Below are positions 1 to 10,592 of a DNA stretch of 64,000 nt, one piece after another. This DNA is from Codonopsis lanceolata (Eukaryota > Streptophyta > Magnoliopsida > Asterales > Campanulaceae), in contig CM028377.1 of assembly GCA_013146195.2 (NCBI GenBank), positions 23,489,980-23,553,979 of the forward strand, given 5' to 3'. The notes beneath the pieces were generated by a model. The model saw only the letters and a program-made list of their open reading frames with translations, had not been told where the DNA came from and ran no database searches. The stretch's first letter is position 1; the number at the start of each line of letters is the position of its first letter. The translations under genes were made by a program, and so were the position numbers.

Positions 1-397
1 ATAAAATCTATCCATAAAAAAAACTTTTATCACGAAAATTTAAAATATTAATCAAATGAAACAAGTTAAAATCAAATGTGATAAAGTTAGTTTCGGCTTG
101 AAATACCATCAACCATTACTTGAAAGCCCGCACGGCCAATCCTCAAGATACCTATGCGGCCATTCCCAGAAAATTTGAATATATTCTAAATGGTATACGG
201 GGACATAACATAATCCTAAATAGCATACCCATTGTCTACTTAAAATAGCATATCCTTGACAACATAATGGTAAGACTCTATTGTATTTTTTCCTTGGTTC
301 TAAAATCGGCCTAGGCGTTACCAAGATGCTTAGAAATTTGATAAATTTACGAAAAAATCGACTAGGTGCTCTAAGCCCGCCTAGGGGCCAGTTACTG

Positions 398-400
<3 letters not shown>

Positions 401-459
<59 letters not shown>
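401..459. repeat. (AT)n microsatellite
   Basis: Uninterrupted AT dinucleotide tract of about 59 bp. It forms the left border of the segment inserted in the hAT-like copy. Confidence 0.97.
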
Positions 460-463
<4 letters not shown>

Positions 464-1117
464 CACACTAGTACATTTATCCATGTTGATGGTACGACGC
501 CAGTTTATGAATTTATCAATAAATGAAGCAGATAATGTGGAAATGAATTAATATTTACTTATAATTTGTCTAAGTTAATTATGATATGATTAAAAGAAAA
601 AAACAAATATTTCAAATTACAAAACTTACGATTTTTTTTAAATTTATTTGTATACGAAATTGCAGGCCAGAAAAAAATTAAATTGATTAAGTTAATTACG
701 ATAGCAATTAAAAAGAAAAAAAATAAAATAAAAATATTCAAAACTTAGACATAAATTAAATTGGGATTCAGTTTCAAAAAATAAATTGATTAAGTTAATT
801 ACGATAATAGTTAAAAAGAAAAATAAATAAATATTTCAAAATTACAAAACTTATGATTTTTTTTGCATAAAATTGATTAATTAATTAAAATATCGAAAAG
901 AAAAGGGACGTAGATTTGGTGGAGGAAGGATTAGCGGCCACTAACCGTGAATAGTGGGGGGAGTTGGAGAGAGAGAGGGGGTAGTTGCTTAACCGCCGTT
1001 CGCACATGTGAAATTGGGCAGCAATTATGATCATAGGATCTCCGTAAATGAATCAATCTTAGCCCTGAATAGCCTTTGTCAATTGTGAGCGTGCGACTAT
1101 GAGCTGTATTGTATTAT
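460..1117. other. Segment inserted between two (TA)n tracts
   Basis: This 658-bp AT-rich block has no counterpart in the related hAT-like copy at 53637 and is bordered on both sides by long TA tracts. It has short internal repeats (TTGATTAAGTTAATTACGAT occurs twice, near 681 and 786) but no coding potential. The arrangement resembles TA-microsatellite-targeting MITEs of the Micron type known from rice. That comparison is an inference. Confidence 0.45.

Positions 1118-1168
<51 letters not shown>
1118..1168. repeat. (TA)n microsatellite
   Basis: About 51 bp of pure TA repeat, bordering the inserted segment on its right. Confidence 0.97.
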
Positions 1169-1172
<4 letters not shown>

Positions 1173-1786
1173 TAATTATTTTAACATTTTAGCCCAGAAT
1201 AATGTTATTTTAGGCTTTTAAAATAATTATAATAATAAATATTAATTTCAAACTATTAAATTATTGTTGTAAATTTGTAATTTGTTAACTGACCAATGGA
1301 CAATTAAGTTATTGAATATTTTTGTAATATTTTAAACCTTGAAATTTAAATATCTGATTTTTACTTTTAAAATTTAATATTATAAATTAATTATTATTTT
1401 TAAAATATTAGGTGATATTTACTATTAATATATATTAAAAAATAATGATTAATAATTATATTATAATAAAAAATATATTAAAAATCGAATGTTATGTTTT
1501 ATTTCTAGGCGCAATTTCTAGGCCCTCGTCTAGACGTCTTAGATGCTAGGCGCTGATGTAACACCTACTACCCACCTTACAATTTTAAAACATTGATTTT
1601 TTTTTCTCTTTCCCCAATTATTATTATCAATATTTCTTTCTCCAACCTACACGCGGGAGTGTTTTTGCAAAGGCACCGCCTGCTTTGTGTGCATGTAGAG
1701 GCCTGGATCAGATCCACTAGCCAAAGATTCAGCCATTATTTCTAGAGTACATATGGCGTAAAATGGAGTACATATGGTGTAAAATC

Positions 1787-2598
1787 CAAGGTTCTAAAAT
1801 CGTTAGGCGGTTGTTAGGTGGTACATTAGCGCCTAGTGTTTATAGAATTAGTCGGAGTGTAATTGAGATCTAGAATTAAGATATAATAATTATATATTTT
1901 TTGATAATTTACATAAAAATCAAACATATTAATTATAATTTTTTTATTTTTATCATTTTATCAAACAATTATCTATATTTGTAAAATAAATAAAAATATA
2001 AAAACATACCACTAATCTCAATTCCCAACAACCCCAAAGCAATAAACCTGCCAAGTTTAGAACTAAAAACAAAAAAAATATTACTTCACCTACCTACTGC
2101 CCCTACCTACTGCCCCTACAACCGACAATTTCACATATCTCCTTAATCCTTCCTCATTCTAAATTCTGAGTTCCAAGACAGCCCCCTTCTCCTTCATTTT
2201 TTCTTCTTCTTCGTTCTTCTCTCTATCTGGCAGACCGGCAACCCATTTTTCTTTCTTTCTTTTTTTTAGTCTCTCTCTCTCTCTTCGGCAGACCGACTCT
2301 CCTAATTTTTTCATCTTCCTAGATCTAACCTTTTAATTTATCCTCTCTCTCAGCCCATTGAATATCCACAAAATCAAACCCCTTTTATTTACACCTCCCT
2401 CTTTTCCTCACCATTACCACTCCTCATTTCTTCTTCGATCACCGCACGGCACAAAATTAAAGCTACAAAAATAAATTAAGGTCGATGGGGTTTGGCGTAG
2501 GCGCTGACTTAGCCGATTAAACAACGACTAAGAAACTCGCGACGGTGGAGAGGTGCCTAGCGCTTAGGCGGAGCTAGACGGAAAATTTTAGAATAGTG
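1787..2598. mobile_element. hAT-like non-autonomous element, CTAGGCGC family, copy 2
   Basis: It begins CAAGGTTCTAAAATCG and ends with TTTTAGAATAGTG, an imperfect terminal inverted repeat shared with the other copies. Both subterminal regions carry GGCG/CTAGCGC-type motifs. The flanks are GTAAAATC (1779-1786) and GTTAAATC (2599-2606), an 8-bp duplication with one mismatch. The interior is AT- and pyrimidine-rich with no open frame. It is probably a non-autonomous hAT element of about 812 bp. Confidence 0.65.
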
Positions 2599-2685
2599 GT
2601 TAAATCTGTCATCATTAGTTCCTCAACAAGTAGGTTGAGCTCAATCATAATAGTAGTAACTTTCATAAAAAGAGAAAAATGGATG

Positions 2686-3294
2686 AAATTCAGACTGGTC
2701 CATTTTTTAAAGTTTTTAACATCTTCAGTCTAGTTTTTTTTTTTTTTTTTTTTTTTGCAACCAGAAAAGATCATTTTTAAACGCGAAAAAACTGCAATAC
2801 TCTTAATGAGCAAGATTCGTGCTACGAATAAAGACGGGATGCACCGCAATTCACATATTTATATACCCGGTATTCAAGGTCTGTTTCATTACAATTTTGA
2901 ACCGCGATGCAATTAGACTAGACATTTAAAACTATTTTGAATCGCAGTGCAAAAATATCAGATTAAATTGATGAATCGTGGTGCAAATAGACCGGATAAT
3001 TAAACTATTGAATCGCGGTGCAAAAAAAATACAATAAAATTGATATATCGCGATAAAAACATTGATGAATCCCAGTGAAATTACACTACACATTTAAACT
3101 ATTGAATCGTGATGTAAAAATTAATACAATAAAATTAATGAACCGCGGTGCAAAAATAATGACTCCCGTAGCGCGTCTACGTTTCATTAAGGATATCATA
3201 GTTATTTTGTCACCAAAAATGATTTTTTTCTGTTGAAAAAAAAGAAGGTATTTTGGCGATTAGAAGTATCAAAAAGTGGACCGGCCTGTAATTT
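2686..3294. mobile_element. TIR element with internal tandem repeats, copy 1
   Basis: The left end ATTCAGACTGGTCCATTTTT is inverted at the right end (around AAAAAGTGGACCGGCCTGTAAT). Between them are about 3.5 imperfect copies of a roughly 74-bp unit containing GAATCGCGGTGCAAAAA. Just inside the right end is TTCATTAAGGATATC, a signature shared with the copies at 3748, 5272 and 9358. There is no transposase. The superfamily is set by analogy with the 5272 copy, whose target duplication suggests Mutator-like. Borders are accurate to a few bases. Confidence 0.55.
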
Positions 3295-3317
3295 TTTTTT
3301 TAAAAGTTAGATTTATT

Positions 3318-3433
3318 AGATTATCTTACAGATCCCTCATAATCCGTAAGATGAAGCTCCACACTTTTACAACTCAGCCCACCAATACATGGTGAATTGG
3401 GTCATGAAGATCTATTTTACAAGAATACCCTAA
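3318..3433. repeat. Dispersed repeat related to 52448-52575
   Basis: This stretch (TCTTACAGATCC ... CCGTAAGATGAAGCTCCACA ... ACAACTCAGCCCACCAATACA) is similar to 52448-52575 (TAAGACGAAGTCTCA ... CAGCTCAACTCACCAACACA). Two related copies in one window indicate a dispersed repeat. Its class is not resolved. Confidence 0.4.
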
Positions 3434-3569
3434 AATACTATATAAGACCTAGGTATTAAATTTATTAGTAGGAATCAATATAAGAAAGGAGATGTTTAAT
3501 ACAACATCTGTTAAATATTTAATACAATACTTTTTGTTTTAAAAATATTATATTACCCTTAACACAAAA

Positions 3570-3747
3570 AAAGATTTTTTTTTTCAGGTATAGAGACCGG
3601 TTTGCCGTTTGTGAGCAGTCCTAAGAAAATTTCAAGCATAGGGACTGGTTTGGGAGCAATCCTAAAAAAATAAGTTTGGGACCAATCCTAAAAAAATAAA
3701 AAATTTCGGACATCTGGATCGGTTTGGGACCAGTTCTAAAAAAAGGG
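3570..3747. repeat. Short repeats of GGGACCAATCCTAAAAAAA type, interrupted by the next element
   Basis: At least four imperfect copies of a unit containing GGTTTGGGACCAATCCTAAA occur here. One more partial copy (GGACCAATCCTAAAA) follows at about 4565, just after the element at 3748-4540. That element therefore appears to have inserted into this repeat. Confidence 0.5.
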
Positions 3748-4540
3748 AAAATTCTGGTCGGTCATTTTTTTTAAAGTTTCTAACCCCAAAAGTTCATAGT
3801 TTTTTTTAAACCGCGAAAACCCGCTTTTCAAAATATTATTTCAAAAATGTCATCGTCTTCTGAGTTGAAGAATTTTTCAATTGGGACGAATACAGAGAAA
3901 GAGGAGGAAGAAGAAGGCTTACGGCGGAGGAGATGAAAGAAGCAGGTGGAGGACGTGGTCTGATTCTTTATGATTCTGTATGGCGGTTCAAAAATTAATG
4001 TAATAAAATTGATGAATCACGGTTCAAAAATAAACTAGCAATTACACTATTGAACCACAGTACAAAAAATTAATACACTAAAATTGATGAATCGCAGTTC
4101 AAAAATAGACTAGCAATTAAACTATTGAACCGCGGTGTAAAAATTAATGTACTAAAATTGATGAATCACAGTTCAAAAATAAACTAGTAATTACACTATT
4201 GAACCGCAGTGTAAAATTAATACATGAAAATTGATGAATCTCGATACAAAAATAAACTAGCAGTTACACTATTGAATCGCGGTGCAAAATTAATTCAATA
4301 AAAATTGATGAATCGCGGTTCAAAAATAGACTAGCAGTTACACTATTGAACCGCGGTATAAAAAATAATACGATAAAATTGACGAATCGCGGTGTAAAAA
4401 ATAGTACCTCCGTAGCGCGCCTACGGTTCATTAAGGGTATCGTAGTTATTTTACTACAAAAAGTAACTTTTTCGTTTGAAAATAAAAATGATGTACTTTA
4501 GCGATTAAAAGTTTCAAAAAATGGACCAGCCCATAAATTT
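3748..4540. mobile_element. TIR element with internal 74-bp tandem repeats, copy 2
   Basis: The ends are inverted (left TTCTGGTCGGTCATTTTT, right AAAAAATGGACCAGCCCATAA). From about 3985 to 4400 the interior is a tandem array of a roughly 74-bp unit: the word TTGATGAATC, or its variant TTGACGAATC, recurs near 4009, 4084, 4158, 4231, 4305 and 4379. Each unit carries the palindrome-like GAACCGCGGTTC core in two orientations. TTCATTAAGGGTATCGTAG near 4428 is the family signature. No protein is encoded. Confidence 0.6.
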
Positions 4541-4580
4541 TTTTAAATTTTTTTTCAGACATTAGGACCAATCCTAAAAA

Positions 4581-5122
4581 AAAATCATTTACTCATAAAT
4601 GACAAAAGACAATTTGATTTACTTTTTTTTAAAAAATGTTTTATTAAATATTTAATAAATGCTGTAATAAGTACATCTGTACAAGGGGAAAGGGGGAAAG
4701 ATAATGGAGATTGTCCCCGGAAAGAAGGACCCACTTGGATTCTGGTGATGCACCCAGGCGTTTTGGTTCATGCATCTACGCGTAAGGTCAGATTACTCAG
4801 TTATTAAGTTGTAATCAAAGTGTTCTTATCTAATTGTCTCACCAACCCAAAATAGTTTTTTTTTTTTTAATTCATTAAGGTTATACTTTAATCAATCACA
4901 ATCTATATCTTAATGCAAAACTTATAGAGAAATTAATTGCAAAGTTGAAATTATAATGATTGAAAGTTACTAAACAATATAAAATTGCATCGTCCATCAA
5001 AAACTCTGATATCAAGTGTTAGACAATAAAAAATTAATTATATAGTCACTCTGATACTAATATGTATGAATGAATAATTTCCAGCACCAAAATAACCACG
5101 TAATCGAATAATCAATAACAAA
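4581..5122. other. AT-rich intergenic DNA
   Basis: No open frame, inverted-repeat element or RNA gene could be recognised here. It contains a T-rich tract near 4857. Confidence 0.5.
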
Positions 5123-5124
5123 TA

Positions 5125-6546
5125 TTATTTCCGTCTCAAAATTATTATTATTATTTTTTTGTCCGTCCCAAAATAATTATTTTATTTGAAAGTTTCATTT
5201 TTAGAACATTACTTTTACCATTTTATTCTTATTTTAATTTTAGGTCACGTATTCATGAGTTTTAAAGAAAATAATAATTACGGGTCGGTTCCTTTTTATG
5301 AAATTATAACTGCTCAGTTACCTTTTTTTTTTAACCACAAAAATCCACTTTTATTATTTTTTTCCTAAAATACCCAATCTCTCACCATTCCACTTTCTCA
5401 CTCTCTTATCATTATCGACTTACTATTTAGTAGATAAAACAAATGTTAGAACATTTCAACATCCTGAAAAATCATTCTTCAAACTTATGGACAAAGAATT
5501 CGAGCATGAAATTGTGCAACATTTGGATATTGATCAAGTTGATGAACGAGTTGTAGTGAAAGGCTACTTCAGATTCACTTTTTCTTCCTTATTTTGAAGA
5601 TGGATTCCAATCTCAGTGGGCGTCGTTTGCTATGATGTGGGCATCGTTGCCTATGATGTAGGTGTTGTTGCCTATTGCCTCTGATGTGGGCGTCATTGTT
5701 TCCGATGTGTGTGTCGTAGCCTCCAATTTGGGCGTCATTGCCTCTCATTTGGGCATTGTTGTCATGGCCAACGCATCCACTTCATATGCAACACAAGCAT
5801 AACAAAAGAAATAAATGAAAACGTGACTTATAAGCTCAAAAACATGGTTTATATTCACTGGAGCTGTCATGATAATCATTTTGCTTTTCATATGCAATGC
5901 TACCATACTTGCATGTTGTGTGTCGTTGCTTCCAAAAATCCAATGTTTTGAGCCCCACAAAAATTAACAACGGCCAATGTTTTGAGCCCCTCAAAATGAA
6001 CGACACTCAATGTTATGAATTAAAATTGTAGGAATGTAGCAATCATAGTACACGTAGGAACAACACCCAATATTTTGAATGACACCCAAGTCATTTTAAT
6101 CTCAATAAACCCAGGTTGCGTTGCCCAAAATGAATGACACTCAATGTTTTGAGCGATGCCCAAATTTGGGCAGTGACTTTTGTATTTTGATGCCCAAAAT
6201 TTTTAGCGATGCCCAAATTTAGGTAGTGGCTTTGGCATTTTGACGCCTAAAATTTTTAGCGATACCCAATGTTTTTCATTGCGATGCCTCAAATTTGGGT
6301 TGTAGCTTTGTCCGCATGTATTTCCTTCATTAAGGGTATCTTCGTCATTTTTCCTCAAAAGCGTACTTTAAGGGTTTAAAACAAATATAATGGATTTTTA
6401 CGGTTAAAATTCCTCCACATAGGACCGGCCCAGTTATCACCCTTAAAGGAAATCATACACTATTCTAATATTAATAATATAGTCAAATATGTTTTCTTAA
6501 ACTGTGCGTCAAATCAACTCAGACGATAATTTTGAGACAACGAGAG
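5125..6546. mobile_element. Stowaway-type MITE split by a nested element
   Basis: The left end (5125, ...TTTCCGTCTC) and right end (...GAGACAACGAGAG, 6546) are inverted copies of the CTCCCTCCGTCCC terminus and are flanked by TA. The left half (5125-5271) and right half (6443-6546) align with the two halves of the uninterrupted MITE at 13583-13872. The split falls at the same internal point. The element at 5272-6442 therefore inserted into a Tc1/mariner-related Stowaway MITE. Confidence 0.7.
5272..6442. mobile_element. TIR element with internal minisatellites, copy 3 (Mutator-like?)
   Basis: The borders are fixed by the interrupted MITE and by a 10-bp direct duplication with one mismatch: TTAAAGAAAA (5262-5271) and TTAAAGGAAA (6443-6452). 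Duplications of 9-11 bp are typical of Mutator-like elements. The ends are inverted (left ATTACGGGTCGGTTCC, right GGACCGGCCCAGTTAT). The interior holds two tandem arrays: GTGGGCGTCGTTGCC-like units (5610-5760) and ATGCCCAAATTTGGG-containing units (about 5930-6310). The family signature CATTAAGGGTATCTTCGTC lies near 6330. No transposase is present. Confidence 0.65.
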
Positions 6547-6678
6547 TAATACCAATACTTTAATCAATTCAATTCAGAATTAGAAATAATTTATCTTTAT
6601 AACTAATTCACAATGAACATAAATATAAAGGAGCCACCCCAACAGCAACTACGTACAATTGGCACACCATGGCTTAAC

Positions 6679-7142
6679 CGGTGTTTTAAAAATTGGGCTA
6701 GGCAGGCGCCGAGATATGAAGCAAATCGACCAAAAAAATCATCGTCTAGACCGCTAGACATTCAACCTCCTCTAATTATATTTAAATAAAATATACTTGA
6801 GCCCAAAACGACGTCATTCCGGTTCTTTAAAAAAAATATTGAGCTATTGACTTTTATTGTGTACTATAAATTTGTAATTATTTAAAGGACCGTTGTTTTG
6901 AATTTTGGAATGATATTTAATTGTTAGTTTTAATCTTGTAATGTGATCATTATGTTTAGATTACCTACGATATTTACTATTAGAACATTAGTATGTTTAA
7001 TGTTTGTTATTTAGATGTTATTAACAAAGAAAATAAAATCAAGGTAACTGTACATTAATTCAACGTGCTCTTTAAGCGTTGTCAAGCACCTAGCACCTAG
7101 CACCTAGCACCTAGCACCTGCCCAACAATTTTTAGAAAACTA
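6679..7142. mobile_element. hAT-like non-autonomous element, CTAGGCGC family, copy 3
   Basis: It starts CGGTGTTTTAAAAATTGGGC and ends CCCAACAATTTTTAGAAAA..., an imperfect inverted repeat matching the family ends. It is flanked by GGCTTAAC (6671-6678) and GGCTTACC (7143-7150), an 8-bp duplication with one mismatch. Near the right end the 7-bp unit AGCACCT is repeated four to five times (about 7085-7120). Confidence 0.6.
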
Positions 7143-7150
7143 GGCTTACC

Positions 7151-7912
7151 ACTTACCAACATTGAACAATATTTTTTCTATTAAAATAATTATCCTCTCC
7201 CCTCTTCACCCTATCTATTTATAGTCTACTAATTATTACTAAAACAAAATCCATTATTATCCATATGACAATTATTGTTAATTTTCTCCTCCTAATCATG
7301 TTATACGTACCCTTTTAGAAAGCCAAACATTATCTACAGTCAACGACATTAAATTACAATTTAAATTAAAAGTAGCACATTCAAATGCACATTTTTAAAA
7401 TCTATTTTCTACTGTACACTCTAGTGCACATATCTTGTTATAGACAACTTTTGCCAAATTTTTTTATAAAAATGTCCATCGCACATATAAAGATCTAAGA
7501 TCCTTAATAAATCCTAATCCTATGAGAACATAAAAAGAATTGTGCATAACTTAAAATATTTGAGATGAGTTTATAATAATATTTTGTTATCAATTATAAT
7601 AATAAAAATATTATTTATTAACAGAAGGTTTTAATTGAAAAAAATAGATGATGGTTTAATAAGTACAAAATAAAAATATGGGGTTTAATTTGAAATTCGT
7701 AAAATAGATCAGTTTTTTTTGTTTTGCAATTAAAACGATTTTGAAGTAAAGATTAATAATGTGCTACTTTCAAAATTAGGATTTTAAAAGGTAAAACTTA
7801 GAACATAAATTTTAAAAATGAAAATAAATAAATGGTTTATATTTAATCTTTTTTTTTTTTTTTGTCTTTCACGATGTGTTTCATAAGCACATTGAGTTTA
7901 AGACCCGTTCAC
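7151..7912. other. AT-rich intergenic DNA
   Basis: No gene or bounded element was recognised. A T-tract near 7850 precedes the Helitron. Confidence 0.5.
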
Positions 7913-8786
7913 ATCTATATATATATATAAAGCTAGGTAGTCTAAAAGAGATAAAATCTCACTAAAATGTACTTGCTAAAAAAGGAAAGTCATATTTGAG
8001 TATTATTATATAGTAGTTAGCATACATTGGGAACACAAATCTGATTAATTGATTATACAACTCTCAAGATTTATTGAAAATATTCAAATATGCACATATT
8101 GTAGAAAATACGAAGTTTTTATGTAGTAGTATTTAATAGGAATAGTCACCCATGTGAAAATCTATAAATACAAATCTCTTTTGGTGCATATTTAATTTAC
8201 TGATTAATTAAAATGAACAAATAACACTGGAATAAGAACAAATGTGCTATAAAAAAACATTTTCATTGAATACATGTGATTACAAAATAAAATATAACCG
8301 CACTTAATTATAAAAAGTCTGCTATGGAAATATTTATATATGACTTGTTTGTATTTGAAACTTTTGTGTCTCTTTCATCATATCTGAAATTATAATATCA
8401 AAACAAAATTTATTTTTACAAATAACCACAATTAATTATAACATATTGGTAAATCATATGAATATATACGATTAAATCATAGTAGTAGATACCAATCACA
8501 AATTTTATATATTTAATAAATCTATATGTTATATAGAGAAGAATATACATCTGAATTACTATTTATACTACTTAAGATCCTAAATTTTAATAACAAAAAA
8601 TATTAATTATTAAACTCTATAAAATTATGAAATGGAAAATGACTTAAACAATTCATAAAATATTGGATTAAATGATATCAATTATACCGATATAATTTGT
8701 TCCCTTCATCATGTTTTTTCTATATTTTTTATTTTGTTTATTATCTTCATTTTATTTGTGTATAATTTAATTAAGAGATATATATG

Positions 8787-8807
8787 CCCGTGCGTTTAAC
8801 GCACGGG
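8787..8807 (+). repeat. Internal Helitron-type 3' hairpin (perfect 21-bp palindrome)
   Basis: Arms CCCGTGCG and CGCACGGG surround TTTAA. This is the hairpin of the first, internal copy of the Helitron 3' end. The CTAG terminus expected about 11 bases downstream is lost because the inverted 5' copy joins right after GGGTG. Confidence 0.85.
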
Positions 8808-9312
8808 TGTAAATTAAGTATGCACTAAAAGATATTTGTATTTACATATTTTCGCATGTGTTTCTACTCCTATTAAATACTACTACATAGAAACTTAGTA
8901 TTTTCTACAACATGTGCATATTTGCACATTTTCAATAAATCTTGAAAGTTGTGTAATCAATTAATAAGATTTGTGTTCTCAATGCATGTTAATTTCTATA
9001 TAATAATACTCAAATATGACTTTCTTTTTTTAGTAAGTGCATTTTGTGAGATTTTACCCATTTTAGACTATCTAGCTTAATTTACCACTTTTATAAGATC
9101 CTAAATTTTAATAACAATAAATATTAATGATTAAACTCTATAAAATTATGAACGAGAAAATGACTTAAACGATTCATAAAATATTGGATTAAATAATATC
9201 AATTATACCGATATAATTTGTTCCCTTCATCATGTTTTTTCTTTATTTTTTTATTTTGTTTATTATCTTCATTTTATTTGTGTATAATTTAATTAAGAGA
9301 GATATATATGCT

Positions 9313-9329
9313 CGTGCGTTTAACGCACG
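9313..9329 (+). repeat. Helitron 3'-terminal hairpin
   Basis: CGTGCG...CGCACG palindrome ending 13 bases before the CTAG end at 9339-9342. In Helitrons this hairpin acts as the rolling-circle terminator. Confidence 0.8.
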
Positions 9330-9357
9330 GGTGTAAAACTAGTTACTTAATACTTGA

Positions 9358-10590
9358 AATAATTATGGGCTGATACCATTTGATGAAATTGTCACCGTTC
9401 ATTTATCCTATTTATTTTTAAAACCTCTAAAGTTTTTTTCCGTTAATTTTTTTTTCAAAATACCCAAACATACACCGTCTTCTCTCTCTAATATAGTTTT
9501 CTCTCTTCTTCTTTCTTCCGCTACTTATTTCTCTTCTCTCTGTCACATTTTCTTTCTCTTCTTCCTCCAGCTTCGTCTCCATCTTTCTTTTCTCAATTGC
9601 CGATCTCTTTTCATCTTCCTCGACCATTTTCTTCATAACTTTTGATCTGGGACGAATCACATGACCCACCACATATCAAATCGAAGCTCTTGACGAGATC
9701 TACAAGACTCAACAGGTTTACTCCGAGATGTCTTCGTTTTAAGGTTAAAAAATGATGTTTAAGCACTGTTTTAGACTTCGAAAGTTTCCCGATGCTCAAT
9801 TTTTACACAAAGATTTAAGGGCATTGTTCAATTTATTCCTTATGGTGCTAAATTTGTCCATTTCGATGCTCACATTTGTTGATATTTGGTAGCAGTGTTT
9901 AATTATTCATCCCGACGTCAATTTTATCCATTTCGATGTTCAACTATGTTGATATTTGGTAGCAATGTTCAATCATGTCCATTTTGATACACAACTTTGT
10001 TGATATTTGGTGGCAATATTTAATTTATTCATTATGACGTCAATTATCCATTATAAGGCCCAACTATGTTGATATTTGGTGGCAATGTATAATTTTGTCA
10101 ATTTAGATACCCAACCTTGTTGATATTTGGTGGCAGTGTTTAATTTATTCAGTGCAACGTTAATTTTATCAATTACGATACCCAACTATGTTGATATTTG
10201 GTGGTAGTGTTCAATTGTGCAATTCGATTCCTAGTGTTTTCATTCCGATGTCCAAATTTGGTAGTGGCTTTTTGAATTTCGGCGCTCAAATTTTGACAGA
10301 TTTCAATTGTGCATTTCGATGACCAATATTTTCATTCTGATGCCCAAATTGGGCATTGGCTTTTTGAATTTCGACGTCCAAATTTTGACAGATTTCAATT
10401 ATGCATTTTGATGTCCAATATTTTTATTTCGATGTCCAAATTTGGAAAGTGGCTTTCTGCTTGCGTTTGTTGTTCATTAAGGGTATCTTTGTCATTTTAC
10501 CATAAAAATGTACTTTAACTATTGAAAACAAATATATAAGACTTTTTCGGTTAAAATATCATCACAGAAGACCGGCTTGGTTATCACCCC
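9358..10590. mobile_element. TIR element with internal higher-order tandem repeat, copy 4
   Basis: The left end (AAATAATTATGGGCTGATACC) aligns with the left end of the 5272 copy, and the right end (GACCGGCTTGGTTATCACCC) with its right end. TTCATTAAGGGTATCTTTG near 10475 is the family signature. From about 9878 to 10210 the word GTTGATATTTGGT recurs at alternating spacings of about 70 and 51 bp, which is a 121-bp two-part repeat. A second array (10240-10440) shares ATGTCCAAATTTGG with copy 3. There is no transposase, and I could not find a target duplication. Confidence 0.5.
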
Positions 10591-10592
10591 CG

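Larger units (their letters stand above)
293..1595. mobile_element. hAT-like non-autonomous element, CTAGGCGC family, copy 1 (with internal insertion)
   Basis: The left end (TTGGTTCTAAAATCGGCC) and the right end (AATTTTAAAACATTG) match the ends of the better preserved copy at 53637-54191, as does the interior from about 1170 to 1595. It is flanked by a near-perfect 8-bp duplication, ATTTTTTC (285-292) and ATTTTTTT (1596-1603). Eight-base target duplications and CAGTG-type ends are hAT hallmarks. No transposase is visible. Relative to the other copy, about 760 bp bounded by two (TA)n tracts is inserted after position 400. Confidence 0.65.
7914..9342 (+). mobile_element. Non-autonomous Helitron with two 3' ends and an inverted 5' end
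   Basis: The 5' end begins TC (TCTATATATATATATAAAGC) after an A. The 3' end is a GC-rich hairpin (9313-9329) followed by GGTGTAAAACTAG and then T. This is the Helitron rule: TC...hairpin...CTRR inserted between A and T, without TIRs or target duplication. Inside, 8574-8811 is a near-identical direct copy of 9095-9338 and includes its own hairpin. Segment 8812-9077 is an inverted copy of about 7931-8199, the 5' region. No Rep/helicase frame is present, so the element is non-autonomous. Confidence 0.75.

Noticed and set aside
109..526. Open frames on both strands with long Tyr-Ile runs
   Set aside because: They are translations of the (AT)n microsatellite at 401-459.
7080..7122. AGCACCT repeats taken as a possible CRISPR-like or satellite array
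   Set aside because: Only four to five 7-bp units with no spacers. It is a small slippage repeat in the end of a hAT-like element.
9427..9672. 81-codon Glu/Lys/Arg-rich frame on the minus strand
   Set aside because: It comes from CT-rich low-complexity DNA within TIR element copy 4, with no homology or gene context.
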